This document shows positions 46,412 through 57,770 of a DNA stretch of 60,000 bases, one piece after another. This DNA is from Phoronis australis (lineage: Eukaryota > Phoronida > Phoronidae). Positions within the stretch are counted from its first letter, which is position 1. Each line of letters starts with the position of its first letter. The notes beneath the pieces were generated by a model. That model saw nothing but the letters and a program-made list of their open reading frames with translations. It searched no databases and was not told the origin of the DNA. The position numbers and the translations under genes were made by a program. Where the stretch lies: positions 498,001 to 558,000 of the forward strand of contig NMRA01000089.1 in assembly GCA_002633005.1 (NCBI GenBank), given 5' to 3'.

Positions 46412-47340
46412 ACGAGATCCAGTTGATGATAGTATAGGGCCTAATTTGGTGTTTGTTATAAGTTGCCTTCCATCGTATTAAGTTTATTTGAAAACGTAAG
46501 TGGTAAAATATTAGTTGAATGAGTGAACTGTTTACTCACCATTGACATGCTTTACATAGTATTGATTTTAAGGTGCAAAAACAGCAGCTGTGGCCCGTTT
46601 GTATAAAAAACAATTCAGACATTTTTGAGTTAAAAAAACTGCCATTCAAAACTATGCCATTTTTTAAAGGCAATTAGTGTTTCCAAAGTGTAATTGCGTA
46701 AAATAAACTAATTGTGAATTTGCCGTGTTCATTATGGTTGCCATAGCAGTTAAGAGATTTCCTTAACTTCCCAATTACGAACCAATGGCAGTCGTGATGA
46801 TCTTATACAATAGCTGACGTCCACCAATACATGATTTGTTTTGTTTACAGTCACCATGAGCTGCCTACAGTCACTGACACCCAGTCCTGTAAATGTGTGA
46901 CTGGGCCCCTTAAAAATAATTGCATTCTATTTTGACCTGCTTCCTGTGCTTTTTAGAATAATTTTTATGTGCGGGATATCGAGACTTCAACTTTTTGTAA
47001 ATAAAATAGCTACCCAGATTGTCAGTTGTGTTGCATGAAGAGGACTCATCATTAACAATGCATTTTTTACACTTATGTACTTTTTATTCATAAATATTTA
47101 TAAAATGTCTCAAATAGCTTTAGTCCTTCCTGTTAAGGGCTCTTATGTTTAATTTACTTTAAAAACTTTCTTTAGTCTAGAAAAACGCTGTGCAAGGAGA
47201 GAGTTACACAAAGCACTGGCGACCTGTCAGTGAGGTTAGACAGATCGTCATTTGTCACATGAGCACCTGAGTACAGTAAAATCTCACCAATTTCAGACAT
47301 TACCAAAATCGGTCTTTCATTTTTATAATCCCACTAACAT
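46412..47340. other. No gene recognised
   Basis: Anonymous. A TTTGTTTTGTTTACAG acceptor-like tract ends near 46850, before CACCATGAGCTGCC, with no sustained frame. Confidence 0.35.
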
Positions 47341-47560
47341 CTTTGTGAGTGCACTTAAGATGTGTTCATTTTTGTGAGTGCACTTGTGTTCTTTTTTGTG
47401 AGTACACTTATTGTGTTTATTTTGTGAGTGCACTAAAGATATGTTCATTTTTGTGAATACACTTAAGTTTTATTCATTTTTGTGATTGCAGTTAAGATGT
47501 GTTCATTTTTGTGATTGCACTTATTAGTTGCGTTCATTATTCATAAGTGCGATAATTTTC
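47341..47560. repeat. Minisatellite, units of about 30-35 bp
   Basis: About seven diverged units of TTTTGTGAGTGCACTTAAGA followed by TGTGTTCATT. Unit length varies through small deletions. Confidence 0.8.
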
Positions 47561-47994
47561 CACTTATTTCACACAAAAACAGTTCCTAAAATTATAATTT
47601 TTCCATTTTTCAAAAGCTGATTACTTTGCTGCAAATTACGGAAAATTTACCAAAGCTGTTTTAGGACATCTGCACAGTACAAACTATGCTAGTAACAAAC
47701 TACAATTTTCTGCCTTATGTTGTTGATTTTACCCTATTTGAATCACTTGTGACCTTTGGGTGTCGCCTTTTCACTGTGTGAAAATAATTGTTTTAGGGTA
47801 CAAAGGATACCAAATTACACAAGACACTGGCGCTTACATTCAGCCCTATAGGTGCATTAACCTTACTTAAAGTCCTGGTCTCGCGCGTTGTTAACCCTTA
47901 TTACATGGTTAGAAGATGTTATAAGGATCCAAGAAGTACCTACCCCATAACTAATACACGATCCGTACTCGAAAACAGTTTAGATGAACGCGCC
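47561..47994. other. Possible first intron of the minus-strand gene
   Basis: If the exon at 48001-48060 is real, this is intronic. No further exon could be identified confidently on the minus strand. Confidence 0.3.
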
Positions 47995-48000
47995 ACTCAC

Positions 48001-48060
48001 GATTCCCACCCGAAGAAACACCGCCATTTTGAACTTGCCGCGAACCCGGAAGTACAATTC
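48001..48060 (-). CDS. Candidate first exon (MAVFLRVGI) of an unidentified minus-strand gene
   Basis: On the minus strand CAAAATGGCGGTGTTTC gives an ATG at 48025-48027 in very good context. Nine codons, MAVFLRVGI, run to a perfect donor ATC|GTGAGT (intron from 48000 downward). The upstream leader carries an ETS-type ACTTCCGGG (48045-48053), and the ATG itself lies in a YY1-like AAAATGGCGG. This layout is common in animal housekeeping and mitochondrial-protein genes. The downstream exons were not found, so product and function are unknown. Confidence 0.4.
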
Positions 48061-49045
48061 ATTCAGGAACCCAGGCCGAGAAAACGCCGTCAGTGCGACT
48101 GGAGCAGTGCCTGTACTGTTACCAGCCAGCAAACGGGGATAAANNNNNNNNNNNNNNNNNNNNNNNNNNNNNNNNNNNNNNNNNNNNNNNNNNNNNNNNN
48201 NNNNNNNNNNNNNNNNNNNNNNNNNNNNNNNNNNNNNNNNNNNNNNNNNNNNNNNNNNNNNNNNNNNNNNNNNNNNNNNNNNNNNNNNNNNNNNNNNNNN
48301 NNNNNNNNNNNNNNNNNNNNNNNNNNNNNNNNNNNNNNNNNNNNNNNNNNNNNNNNNNNNNNNNNNNNNNNNNNNNNNNNNNNNNNNNNNNNNNNNNNNN
48401 NNNNNNNNNNNNNNNNNNNNNNNNNNNNNNNNNNNNNNNNNNNNNNNNNNNNNNNNNNNNNNNNNNNNNNNNNNNNNNNNNNNNNNNNNNNNNNNNNNNN
48501 NNNNNNNNNNNNNNNNNNNNNNNNNNNNNNNNNNNNNNNNNNNNNNNNNNNNNNNNNNNNNNNNNNNNNNNNNNNNNNNNNNNNNNNNNNNNNNNNNNNN
48601 NNNNNNNNNNNNNNNNNNNNNNNNNNNNNNNNNNNNNNNNNNNNNNNNNNNNNNNNNNNNNNNNNNNNNNNNNNNNNNNNNNNNNNNNNNNNNNNNNNNN
48701 NNNNNNNNNNNNNNNNNNNNNNNNNNNNNNNNNNNNNNNNNNNNNNNNNNNNNNNNNNNNNNNNNNNNNNNNNNNNNNNNNNNNNNNNNNNNNNNNNNNN
48801 NNNNNNNNNNNNNNNNNNNNNNNNNNNNNNNNNNNNNNNNNNNNNNNNNNNNNNNNNNNNNNNNNNNNNNNNNNNNNNNNNNNNNNNNNNNNNNNNNNNN
48901 NNNNNNNNNNNNNNNNNNNNNNNNNNNNNNNNNNACTAATAAAACAAAATAATGAAGACTTTTCGAGCAAGCCATAGCACATTCAGTTACAAGGAAAAAA
49001 TGGCGGCGTTCAGGACAAGTTCCTGAACTGATGAGCCGGAAATGT
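48021..49045. promoter_or_regulatory. Probable divergent promoter region spanning the gap
   Basis: The left edge has CCGCCATTTT (48021-48030) and CCGGAAGT (48046-48053); the right edge has AAAATGGCGGC (48997-49007) and GCCGGAAATG (49035-49044). YY1-like and ETS-like sites therefore face outward on both sides of the unresolved 48144-48934 block. The flanks are richer in CpG than the window in general. Motif identity is from known consensus; promoter function is inferred. Confidence 0.4.
48144..48934. other. Assembly gap (791 N)
   Basis: A continuous run of N. Open frames that cross it are meaningless. Confidence 1.
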
Positions 49046-49416
49046 GGGTACGGAAATAACCGATGACAACCGGTAATCATACGCTCAGAGAGAAGGGTGA
49101 AATACTGTTAAAAAATCGCTTTTGGCAAGAAAGGCGAAAAGAATATAAAGAAAGGGTGTCGAAAATAAGAATTTATGTAGTAAGTATTTTCGGATACTGG
49201 AACCACATGGGCAGTTTGCAACAAGGACTTTAAAAAGGCGCAATCGGTTTTAAGGCTAAAAGTGGAGGTTAATTTTGGATAGGATTCACTTCTTGGGAGT
49301 TGTTCTAAGCATTGACTAGAGCTATAAAACCGTCGCTTTTGAGATTCTGTTATAAATTGCCAATTCCTAATAAAAGCTTCCGGTCAAAGTTAATTGAAAT
49401 GGAGGACGTGGCGACC

Positions 49417-49424
49417 TGACGTCA
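49417..49424. promoter_or_regulatory. CRE palindrome
   Basis: A full TGACGTCA site about 400 bases right of the putative divergent promoter. CREB/ATF binding is inferred from the consensus only. Confidence 0.35.
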
Positions 49425-52400
49425 GCTGTTTTGTTGCTAGTGGCTCCATGAATGAGGAGGATGCGGACACTGTATATTTGCCTAACAAAGCTGGTGTCAA
49501 AATAGGGATGTGAATTTAGGTCTTCTGCATGTATGTGAGAATAAAAGGCAAAGAGATGAAGCACACTGTAGGAGTCACCTTTCCAGAATGAGCATTTTTG
49601 AACGATATTGATATCAAGTACTGGATTGCTGCTGAACATTTCCACAAATATCAAGTTTTGGCAGTTAGCCGGGTGGATTTGCATTCCTCTGCTATCTTCC
49701 AGAAATAGCTCGACATTCGACATTCATGTATATTCTTTTGATTGATGCATAAACCTATGATTGTTTTTGAAGAGTGCATCTTAGTCTTTGAATAATTGCT
49801 GTGGCTAAAATTTTCAAATAGTCTTGGCCAGTCTGTTGTGCAACTCACTTTAGTATCTGACCAAATCTGTTTTAGAAAACGAACCAGATAATTGCTTGGT
49901 TAAAACTGCTAACCAGTCAGTACTGTGCTGTTGAAGTCATCATGGCTGGACATGCAAAGTGAGCTTGTGAGTACATCAGGCTGTACCTGAAGGACCAGTG
50001 GTCCATTAAGTGAGTTATTGGCCTCATATATTTTTAGGAAATTAAAAGCAAAAGAAAAGACTGACAAAAAATCCAAGCCATTGATGATAGCACTCCAAAC
50101 AACTGTCGAATGTTGTCGGAGATGAATTTGTGCAAGTGCATGGTTCAACTTTGTACATTTTATTCATATTCCAATGTCGTCGATTATGTCACTTGAACAT
50201 TAATCAGATAACATTTAAATGTTGTGACATGATTGCTAAATCTTCTATTATGAAGATTGTTAATGGGCGTAACTTGATACTTTATGAACCACAGTGCCAG
50301 AATGTAGCTTGCCCGAAAGAAATATTTTGCTGCAAAAACATACAGAATTGATCAATACATTTGTGTGGCATGCCCACATATGCATCTGCATGTACTTGTA
50401 TGCTTAGTGCGATTTAATAAACGCATTCACTCTTTCATGTTTAAGGTCAAAAGCACATTTCTAGTGGGGGCGGGGTTCAAGCAAGTGTTCAACTTCTGAA
50501 CTCTGTTGTAGCTTACATATCACAACTGAAACAGATTCTGTACAAGTTATTTAACATCTCATGCAAGAGCGCCAACAACATATTTTCGTAAGAGTGCCGG
50601 TTGAAAAGATTGGAAAGATCATGCATTAACATGTCACGGGTTTCTTGTAGAAAATAATGCTCATATCTTTGTAATGATGTTCTTGTGTTTTTTGTAAAAA
50701 ATCTTGATTTTTCATGGAGACCGCATTTCTGCGTGAAACTTGCAAATTCTGTTTCGCTATTACATTAGTTACAAAGTTGTGGGTGGTATGTTTAGAACCG
50801 AAAACTCGTCAAAGATGAAGACATCAACATTGGAAAAAACATTGCCAAGCTCTTGGACTAAAAGGACTTAAAGGAAAATTCCAGTCATGGTTTTATAAAT
50901 AGAATAAAGAAACAGAATTTGGAAGTTTCATGTGATTTTAGAGAAAAAAGCTATCGTGTGATTATGAACTTGTGAGCACTGCTTCCATGCATATGGTACG
51001 ATTCTGTGGTCATCACGAAATTCAAAAATATAGTTTTATCGGCGTACTATTGATGTTTAAAAAATTCTGAAATTCAATCCTGCCAATGAAGGTAGCCTTA
51101 ATGATTGAATTAATGTATTTTTAGTAATATAACTTTGAATTATGAGCTTTTTGTATGAAAAACTCGATGATCCAGACTAATTTACCGAGTTGACCAAGTA
51201 ATCAATAAGACAAGGTCTACAAGCATCCGACAACCGATGCAGCCGTGAGAGGAAAAAATGACAATAAAAATCTTGCAAAACATATCATGTTACGCAATTC
51301 AGTACAAGTGATATCTACAAGAACCTAACAACAGTTTGTATTATCAGTTTTTATCATGTATCTCGTGATAATGGCTTGTGGGTTCAGATTTCACATGTTT
51401 GGTCTAAATTCTTTGTTTTTGTCGGTGGATTTTGTGCTGTAATCTTTTACGTCAATATAGAGTGGATTCAGAACTAAATGTTTTCTAGATTCCTTGTAGG
51501 TTGCGTAATCCTGGTTTTTATTATTTTGAAGTTGAAAACGCCAATAGGGCTGTACAATGCGATAGACGTAATCTTTTCCAAAATTGATTTACTGCTTGCG
51601 GACGTAAACCAGAGACAAAAATCCTCAGGAGACTAAAACAAATGGGAAATCTTAGTATATTTATCGATTCATCATGTGTATTTCCCCGAGTGGTTTCTCA
51701 GAACGAATGTCGATTGCAGTTTTTTTTTCAAAAATCTTCAGCCTGCAAATTCAATCACCAAAGGTTTTTGAGCTTCACTGAACTTTCAACTACGCGTAAT
51801 TGATGATTTGTTTTATCTGATATTTTTTATTTTTCTTAGGCTTGGATTTTGCTATGATCCTAAATTTAATTACAGTTTGTTATACAATTATTGACTTTCA
51901 TCTGAAAGTCATTATGTTAGTTCTCAGACCCCAGAAATAGATAATGGTTGAGGCGATGCTGAGGTCAGGGGTCTGAAAACCAAGATATTGACCCTAAGTG
52001 TGAAGGTCAAATCAATAATTGTTTCATTATATGATTTTAGCCGCTGAGTAAGTCATGCAAGAGGCTTACAATCATATGTTGGTCACTAGTTTGGTCAGTC
52101 ATCATTTACTCAAAATGTTTTGGAAATATTTCAAAAAGTCTCCCAAGAGGTGTTCAGAATAGACAGAGGCAAAATCAATTCTATTTTGGGAAAGATCATG
52201 TTTTGGAGTAACACAACGGTCATTCTTAATGCAACACTATAATTGTAACAGGACAGGTGGTAGGGAAGCAACTGAGGCACCTCGGGTGTTCACAGGTATC
52301 AAATGTTTATTGCAGCCTGAGGGAAAACCCCTACAACGCTAATAAAAAGAAGTATCACAAAGGTGTTGCTCAATTTGATCACAACTTTTGCTCTCTATTA

Positions 52401-52989
52401 GCTTTATNCTTAACTGAGCAGTGGGCGGTTAAATCAAAAATCCACCTAAAGTAGGGGTGGGCGGTTAACTGAGCATGGGCGTTAACCCGAACGATTACGG
52501 TATGTATAACTATAAATGACAACTGTAAAATTTGAAAAAATGAGTCACAAAATTAGTTACATAAGTCAGTCAGTGCCCCAAAACATGGCAGATCATACAA
52601 TGTGCATAGAAACCACAATGACTTTCAGTTTAATTTATTATGTTCACCACCTTGTATAAATATTACAGAATTTCATTTAACTGCAGTGCACTATGAGAAG
52701 TGGCAATGCACCGTGCAATATGATACACAAAAGCACCAATCAAAATGCAGCCCTCTAATGACTCCAGAACAGTCATTTTCTGCCAAGAAAATTTGATTTT
52801 TGATTTTTGACTCTTTATCAATCTGCCATTAATAGAGTCACGTGACCATGCCTTTTTGGTAGAATGTGTCAAAAAACCCCATTAGTAGCAAAATTTAACA
52901 ACTAAATTTCATTTGATATTAATGTTTCAGATGTCAGAAATGCTGTTACAGTTTTCTATATTATTGTTTTGTTTTTGTTTTATGCAACT
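49425..52989. other. No gene recognised
   Basis: About 3.5 kb of anonymous sequence. The 118-codon minus frame at 49367-49723 starts within it; a TTATTCTCACATACATGCAG acceptor-like site inside suggests that only part could be exonic, but no motif supports it. A GGGCGGTTAA repeat fragment lies at about 52420-52505, beside the unresolved base at 52408. Confidence 0.35.
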
Positions 52990-53185
52990 TTGTTTTTTCT
53001 TTCCTTAAAGTGGCATTCTTAATACCCCTTCATGTAAAAGTACATCAGAATGATTCCTTACAGGCTTTTGGAGAACAATGCATAAAGGGTACTAGTCTAA
53101 AAGTTTTTGATCAGTCAGGTATTTCTGAGATGTGATGTTCATAAGTTAGCAAATATTGGGCATATTTCTAGGGTCCTCAAACTTA
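52990..53185 (+). repeat. Dispersed repeat family E, copy 3
   Basis: CTTTTGGAGAACAATGCATA, TATTTCTGAGATGTGATG and TTCTAGGGTCCTC appear in the same order as at 5090-5258. Confidence 0.5.
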
Positions 53186-53423
53186 AAATGCTGACCCTGG
53201 CCACTGTAACTGAATAAGTTAGTTACATATTCTAAGCCTGAAAACAAATATATCAACATTCTCTATAATCATAATCTTGAACAAGCAATTGCCCTCATGA
53301 GGTTGTATATCTCTCCTATTACAAATGAGTTGGCTAAGTACTGTAATGATTTGAAACAAAAACAATTCCATGTGGTATTGTAGTAAAAGGTTGTTCTTGT
53401 GAGTGATAGGATGATATTAAAAG
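53186..53423. other. Anonymous spacer
   Basis: No feature seen. Confidence 0.4.
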
Positions 53424-53605
53424 AGATGGATGGGGGGGGAACTCCTAAGAGAGAGGGGATATGGGGAGCGACAGAGGAGCATGGGTGAGAGACGGAGCAT
53501 GGGGATGGGGTGAGCAGTGCAGGCTAGGTCACAGAAGGGGTACTAAGGGTTTTAAGTGGGATGGGTTTAACAGAAGGGAAAATGAGGGGGGGGAGTGTGG
53601 TGAGT
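53424..53605 (+). repeat. G-rich purine tract
   Basis: About 180 bases dominated by G and A, with runs of seven or more G at about 53429 and 53586 and many GGGG/GGGA blocks. It is low-complexity and capable of forming G-quadruplex or triplex structures on the plus strand. No gene. Confidence 0.7.
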
Positions 53606-53940
53606 CGTGCTGCTCGACATGTTAAGGGAGAATGATGTATGCATAATGATTAAACCACTATGAAAAAATGCTCGGGATTATGTAATACTGTTAAGATTCA
53701 TCACAAACACTATGTTGTTGAGATTCAATTTTTATGCTCACTCTTCTAGAATTGATATGTAAATACACAGTTGGTATTGTTCAGTGTCTTCACTCAGGAA
53801 GTCAGTTTTGAAGTAAACATCGTTGGCCTTATTTGCTCAAGGGAATGTCACTGGTTATTAAAGATATTACCCGGTAGTCAAATTATAGCGATAAATTGCA
53901 TTCATGTCCCTGTCTACCCTAACTAATTAGTTGAGTGAAG
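53606..53940. other. Anonymous spacer
   Basis: No feature seen. Confidence 0.4.
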
Positions 53941-54057
53941 ATGGCACTAAGTCAGTTAGAAACTGGTGCTGGATGGAATGCACTGAAGTCTTTTGGGCAG
54001 ATAATGAGATTTAGGAAGCGGAACAAGAAAGAAGCAATCAGTATTAACTTAATTTAA
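53941..54057 (+). CDS. Very small ORF (38 codons), uncertain
   Basis: An ATG in good context (GAAGATGGC) opens a frame starting MALSQLETGAGWNALKSFGQ and ending RNKKEAISINLI before TAA. The amino-acid mix is protein-like for an AT-rich region, and an internal GGGCAG could mark a splice boundary. Too short to identify. Confidence 0.2.
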   Translation: MALSQLETGAGWNALKSFGQIMRFRKRNKKEAISINLI

Positions 54058-54544
54058 AATGATGCAAAATGTCGACAGAGCAGTTTACCTTCCAAGGGAT
54101 ATTTTTCAGGAAAATGTGAATCAAAACATGCATGAACTCGGGTTAAATTGAGCAAATGTTTAAGGCATCTTATCAAACTAGTTTATGGAAGCAAAGTTTA
54201 AGATTGCTGTAGTTGCAATGCAGCACTGAGTAATAAAAATTAATAAAGCTTTAAGTTAGATGAATAGCATTACGGACGATTCTGTCTCAATATTTCCGAA
54301 ACTTTTGACTTGCATACCCTCCATCTGCAAAATGACTGCAACTTGTTATTTAAAAAGCTGAAAATGTGTAATCTTGTCGGAATCAAAATAGTGTCACATT
54401 CTATGTAGTACAACTATGATCGTTGTGAGAAATATAGTATAATGTGTCACTCAACCGCTTTAATGCTCAGTGCTTTTGGGCTTGAAAACCCAGGTCTTGA
54501 AAGCTCCAATAGTCTGTTCCCCATGATGCAACTCCAATGCTAAC
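54058..54544. other. No gene recognised
   Basis: AT-rich sequence without a supported feature. Confidence 0.4.
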
Positions 54545-54950
54545 ATTTGAGTTTTTGTTACCTCAATGCCGATGCCAGACTGAGATTAACCTCTCCTAAT
54601 TGATTCGCAAATTAATGCTCGTGGCTTAGCTGCGATGCTGAAGAAAACGTATTTGCCAATTTCTCTTATAATGCATTGATTTTAAAAATTCAAAGATGGC
54701 TGCTATTTACTTTTCAATTTTTAAAACAGTCCTGTTGTTCGGTTGCTTTACTTATTGGCATTTATGAACGTAATTATCGTACAACACGCTTAGCCAAGCC
54801 CATGAATAGCTACTGGCTAACTTCAATCCGTGATGGCGCCATCAAGCCTGTAATATTCTGAGGAATTCGCTGGATACTCTGGGGTAAACAGTGCACACAT
54901 TCTCATCCACTTGCGTGCAAATCCTGTTAGCGTAAGATTTACCGAACGCA
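54545..54950 (+). repeat. Dispersed repeat family D, copy 2
   Basis: It shares with 32399-32838, in order and orientation, ATTAATGCTCG, GCGATGCTGAAGAAAAC, TTTAAAAATTCAAAGA, AGCCAAGCCCATGAATAG, GAATTCGCTGGATACTCTG and AAATCCTGTTAGCGTAA. The 61-codon frame at 54676-54861 is inside it and not a gene. Confidence 0.8.
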
Positions 54951-55365
54951 TGAACAGTATACTGGGCCAAAGACTTCAAAAACCCTACCCTAAGTCTTTT
55001 AAAACTCAGATTCCAAAGTCAATTTGTCAATGCTGGACTAGTGCAAGGGCAGCTGGGTGCTTGAAAAATGAGGAAAATATATCAAACTAGTATTTTTAAC
55101 CCTAGATAGTACGGTATTACCATCATTTCGGCTGGCCTGGCAAAGTTGTTGGTCATCCCGTAGGACTGCTGTACACTAGAACTTTTCACCCCAAAGTCAC
55201 CATATGCATTGCGATTACTACGAACTGAAAGACAGTGCATTCAGACAGCCAAAACTCTAGGTGATAGAAATTGAGTGAAAAATGTTTTGTCGATGATCCA
55301 GATTTTTTACAAATCCATAGTGTGTGAAGGATACCTTTATTTCCTCCTACATTTTAACTTCCCAG
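54951..55365. other. Possible intron before the terminal exon
   Basis: It ends in a strong acceptor tract (TTTATTTCCTCCTACATTTT then AACTTCCCAG). No other feature. Confidence 0.35.
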
Positions 55366-55585
55366 GTGCAAGCAGTGATGGTTTAACAAAAGTCACTAGT
55401 GAACAAAAAGCGTGTCAAGCAAATGCCATTGTTGACAACATGCAGCATGAACAAAACACCTATCCAACCCAGCAGGCGTAATTTTTTATTGAAATTTAGA
55501 GAGGTAAACAAACTCTGGAATGCCACCTTAAGGGTGATAAGTGTGACACCTTAAATGAAATAAACATGAGCTGCGGTTTCGTATA
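55366..55585 (+). CDS. Candidate terminal exon with stop and poly(A) signal
   Basis: A long pyrimidine-rich acceptor ends CCCAG at 55365. The frame that follows (after two bases) is hydrophilic and protein-like, ASSDGLTKVTSEQKACQANA onward to NTYPTQQA, with TAA at 55479-55481. A canonical AATAAA lies at 55559-55564, about 78 bases past the stop, a normal 3' end layout. The preceding exon would have to leave one base. Upstream exons were not identified, and the frame also stays open to the left for 30 codons, so chance is not excluded. Function unknown. Confidence 0.33.
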
Positions 55586-55711
55586 CGTCATCATTACCCC
55601 TTAGATTTTGAAAAATTTTTGCATTTTCCAGTGGGAATCTATGATGAAATGTCAATGGCAAAATATGTGACGGAGAACTGCAGAGTGGGAAACTTCAAGT
55701 CTACCATTTTT

Positions 55712-56165
55712 ATGCACTCGCATAAAAAGACGGATTTGTGGGTGCATGTCTGTCCATTTGGCGTCTGCTGTCTGATATCTGCTTTTCCCACTCAAAGGAT
55801 CATTATGAAACAGATTGCGGATTGTTTCCTGTTGGGAAGACCATATTAACTAATTTTGATTTCTGGACTGGTCTCCTGACAACTGTGGTGACCCCTTATG
55901 GTGATTTTGTCTTTTTTGTCTTTTTATCTGCCTTTGTTGGATCTTGGTGAAATTTTGCAAACGTTCAGCGTTTAGCCTCCTTTGGCAGTTGTTTTTTTGT
56001 GTTTGCCGCTGTACCTTTGGAGTTCTTTGATGGATTTTCAAGAAATTTGTCAACTTAAAGTTTCATTTTTGGATGGGTTCAACATATTCTGTGCTTTATA
56101 ATGGCCATTTTTATGATACTAATGAACACTCCTAGAAGCATGGCATTTTCAGTACAGTTGGTGCA
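55712..56165 (+). mobile_element. Tandem-core element, copy 4 (short, old)
   Basis: It starts ATGCACTCGCATAAAAAGAC, a decayed left end, and ends TTGGTGCATTCTGCACTCTG-CTGGTGTTGCTCTTG, which aligns with the right end plus trailing hairpin of copy 3. Two to three decayed cores are seen near 55890, 55975 and 56095. Same orientation as the other copies. Confidence 0.6.
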
Positions 56166-56740
56166 TTCTGCACTCTGCTGGTGTTGCTCTTGTTTCATAA
56201 TTTTTAAACTTAAAAGTATTTAAAAAAAATTCATCTCTACAAGACTAAGTGAGTGCCGCGAAATCTGGAGTTTGCAGGTACGTAATTTGTAAGATTTAAT
56301 ATGTGCGGTTGTGCGAAATGGTCTTTGTTTTAGGTTTGTGGTGACCAGTGTCTTGGCTCATAAAGTATTCTTCAGTAATACATCAAAAATGCATTATGAA
56401 AACATGACTGCAACCATCAATCCAGTTACCTCAGCTTTAACTATAAATATTACTCCCAGGTTGTCCCAAAGGTATTGGTCTGTATTTGTTTCATTGTACA
56501 GCCAGTAAATCTTCTTTCCTCTTATTTCTTTGCCTGTTTTTCCTGCCTAACTGCGCTGCCATCATCTGCTTGCATGTACATATTTTTCACGGGTTTATGA
56601 AAAGAATGTTGCCTCAGGGACAGGCAGTGATTACCTCTGACTCCTCCCCCCTGTTCCTTAATACCCAAACAAAAGAAGCTGGTCATAAGAAGTGGGGCTG
56701 TGGTAACATGACTATTCTAATACCAACCAGTAAGAATGGT
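56166..56740. other. No gene recognised
   Basis: Short frames only (56311-56508 and 56486-56746). The second runs into the satellite. Confidence 0.4.
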
Positions 56741-57770
56741 TCATAGTTAGTTGGCATTACTTTGTAGCACATAATGAAGTCAAGTTGTTAGTTGGCAGCA
56801 CTTTGTAACACATAATGAAGTCAAGTTGTTAGTTGGCAGCACTTTGTAGCACACAATGAAGCCAAGTTGTTAGTTGGCAGCACTTTGTAACACACAATGA
56901 AGTCAAGTTGTTAGTTGGCAGCACTTTGTAACACACAATGAAGTCAAGTTGTTAGTTGGCAGCACTTTGTAACACACAATGAAGTCAAGTTGTTAGTTGG
57001 CAGCACTTTGTAACACACAATGAAGTCAAGTTGTTAGTTGGCAGCACTTTGTAGCACACAATGAAGTCAAGTTGTTAGTTGGCAGCACTTTGTAACACAC
57101 AATGAAGTCAAGTTGTTAGTTGGCAGCACTTTGTAACACACAATGAAGTCAAGTTGTTAGTTGGCAGCACTTTGTAACACACAATGAAGTCAAGTTGTTA
57201 GTTGGCAGCACTTTGTAACACACAATGAAGTCAAGTTGTTAGTTGGCAGCACTTTGTAACACACAATGAAGTCAAGTTGTTAGTTGGCAGCACTTTGTAA
57301 CACACAATGAAGTCAAGTTGTTAGTTGGCAGCACTTTGTAACACACAATGAAGTCAAGTTGTTAGTTGGCAGCACTTTGTAACACACAATGAAGTCAAGT
57401 TGTTAGTTGGCAGCACTTTGTAACACACAATGAAGTCAAGTTGTTAGTTGGCAGCACTTTGTAACACACAATGAAGTCAAGTTGTTAGTTGGCAGCACTT
57501 TGTAACACACAATGAAGTCAAGTTGTTAGTTGGCAGCACTTTGTAACACACAATGAAGTCAAGTTGTTGGCAGCACTTTGTAGCACATATTGTAGCCAAG
57601 TTGTTAGTTGGGAGCACTTTGTAGCACACAATGAAGTCAAGTTGTTAGTTGGGAGCACTTTGTAACACATAATGAAGTCAAGTTGTTAGTTGGCAGCACT
57701 TTGTAGCACACAATGAAGTCAAGTTGTTAGTTGGCAGCACTTTGTAGCACATGATTTAGCCAAGTTGTTA
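56741..57770. repeat. 41-bp satellite, about 25 units
   Basis: The unit is TTGTTAGTTGGCAGCACTTT followed by GTAACACACAATGAAGTCAA and G (41 bp). Central units are nearly identical. Outer units carry substitutions (TAGCACA, CATAATG, GGGAGCAC, GATTTAGCC), and one unit near 57566 lacks four bases. Unit length is not a multiple of three and no frame persists, so it is non-coding. Confidence 0.98.

Noticed and set aside
47905-49080. Frames of 287-366 codons
   Set aside because: Almost entirely unresolved N sequence; only the flanking real bases were interpreted.
49367-49723. 118-codon minus-strand frame near the promoter region
   Set aside because: No motif, and it crosses a CRE site and a likely acceptor, so a continuous coding frame is improbable.
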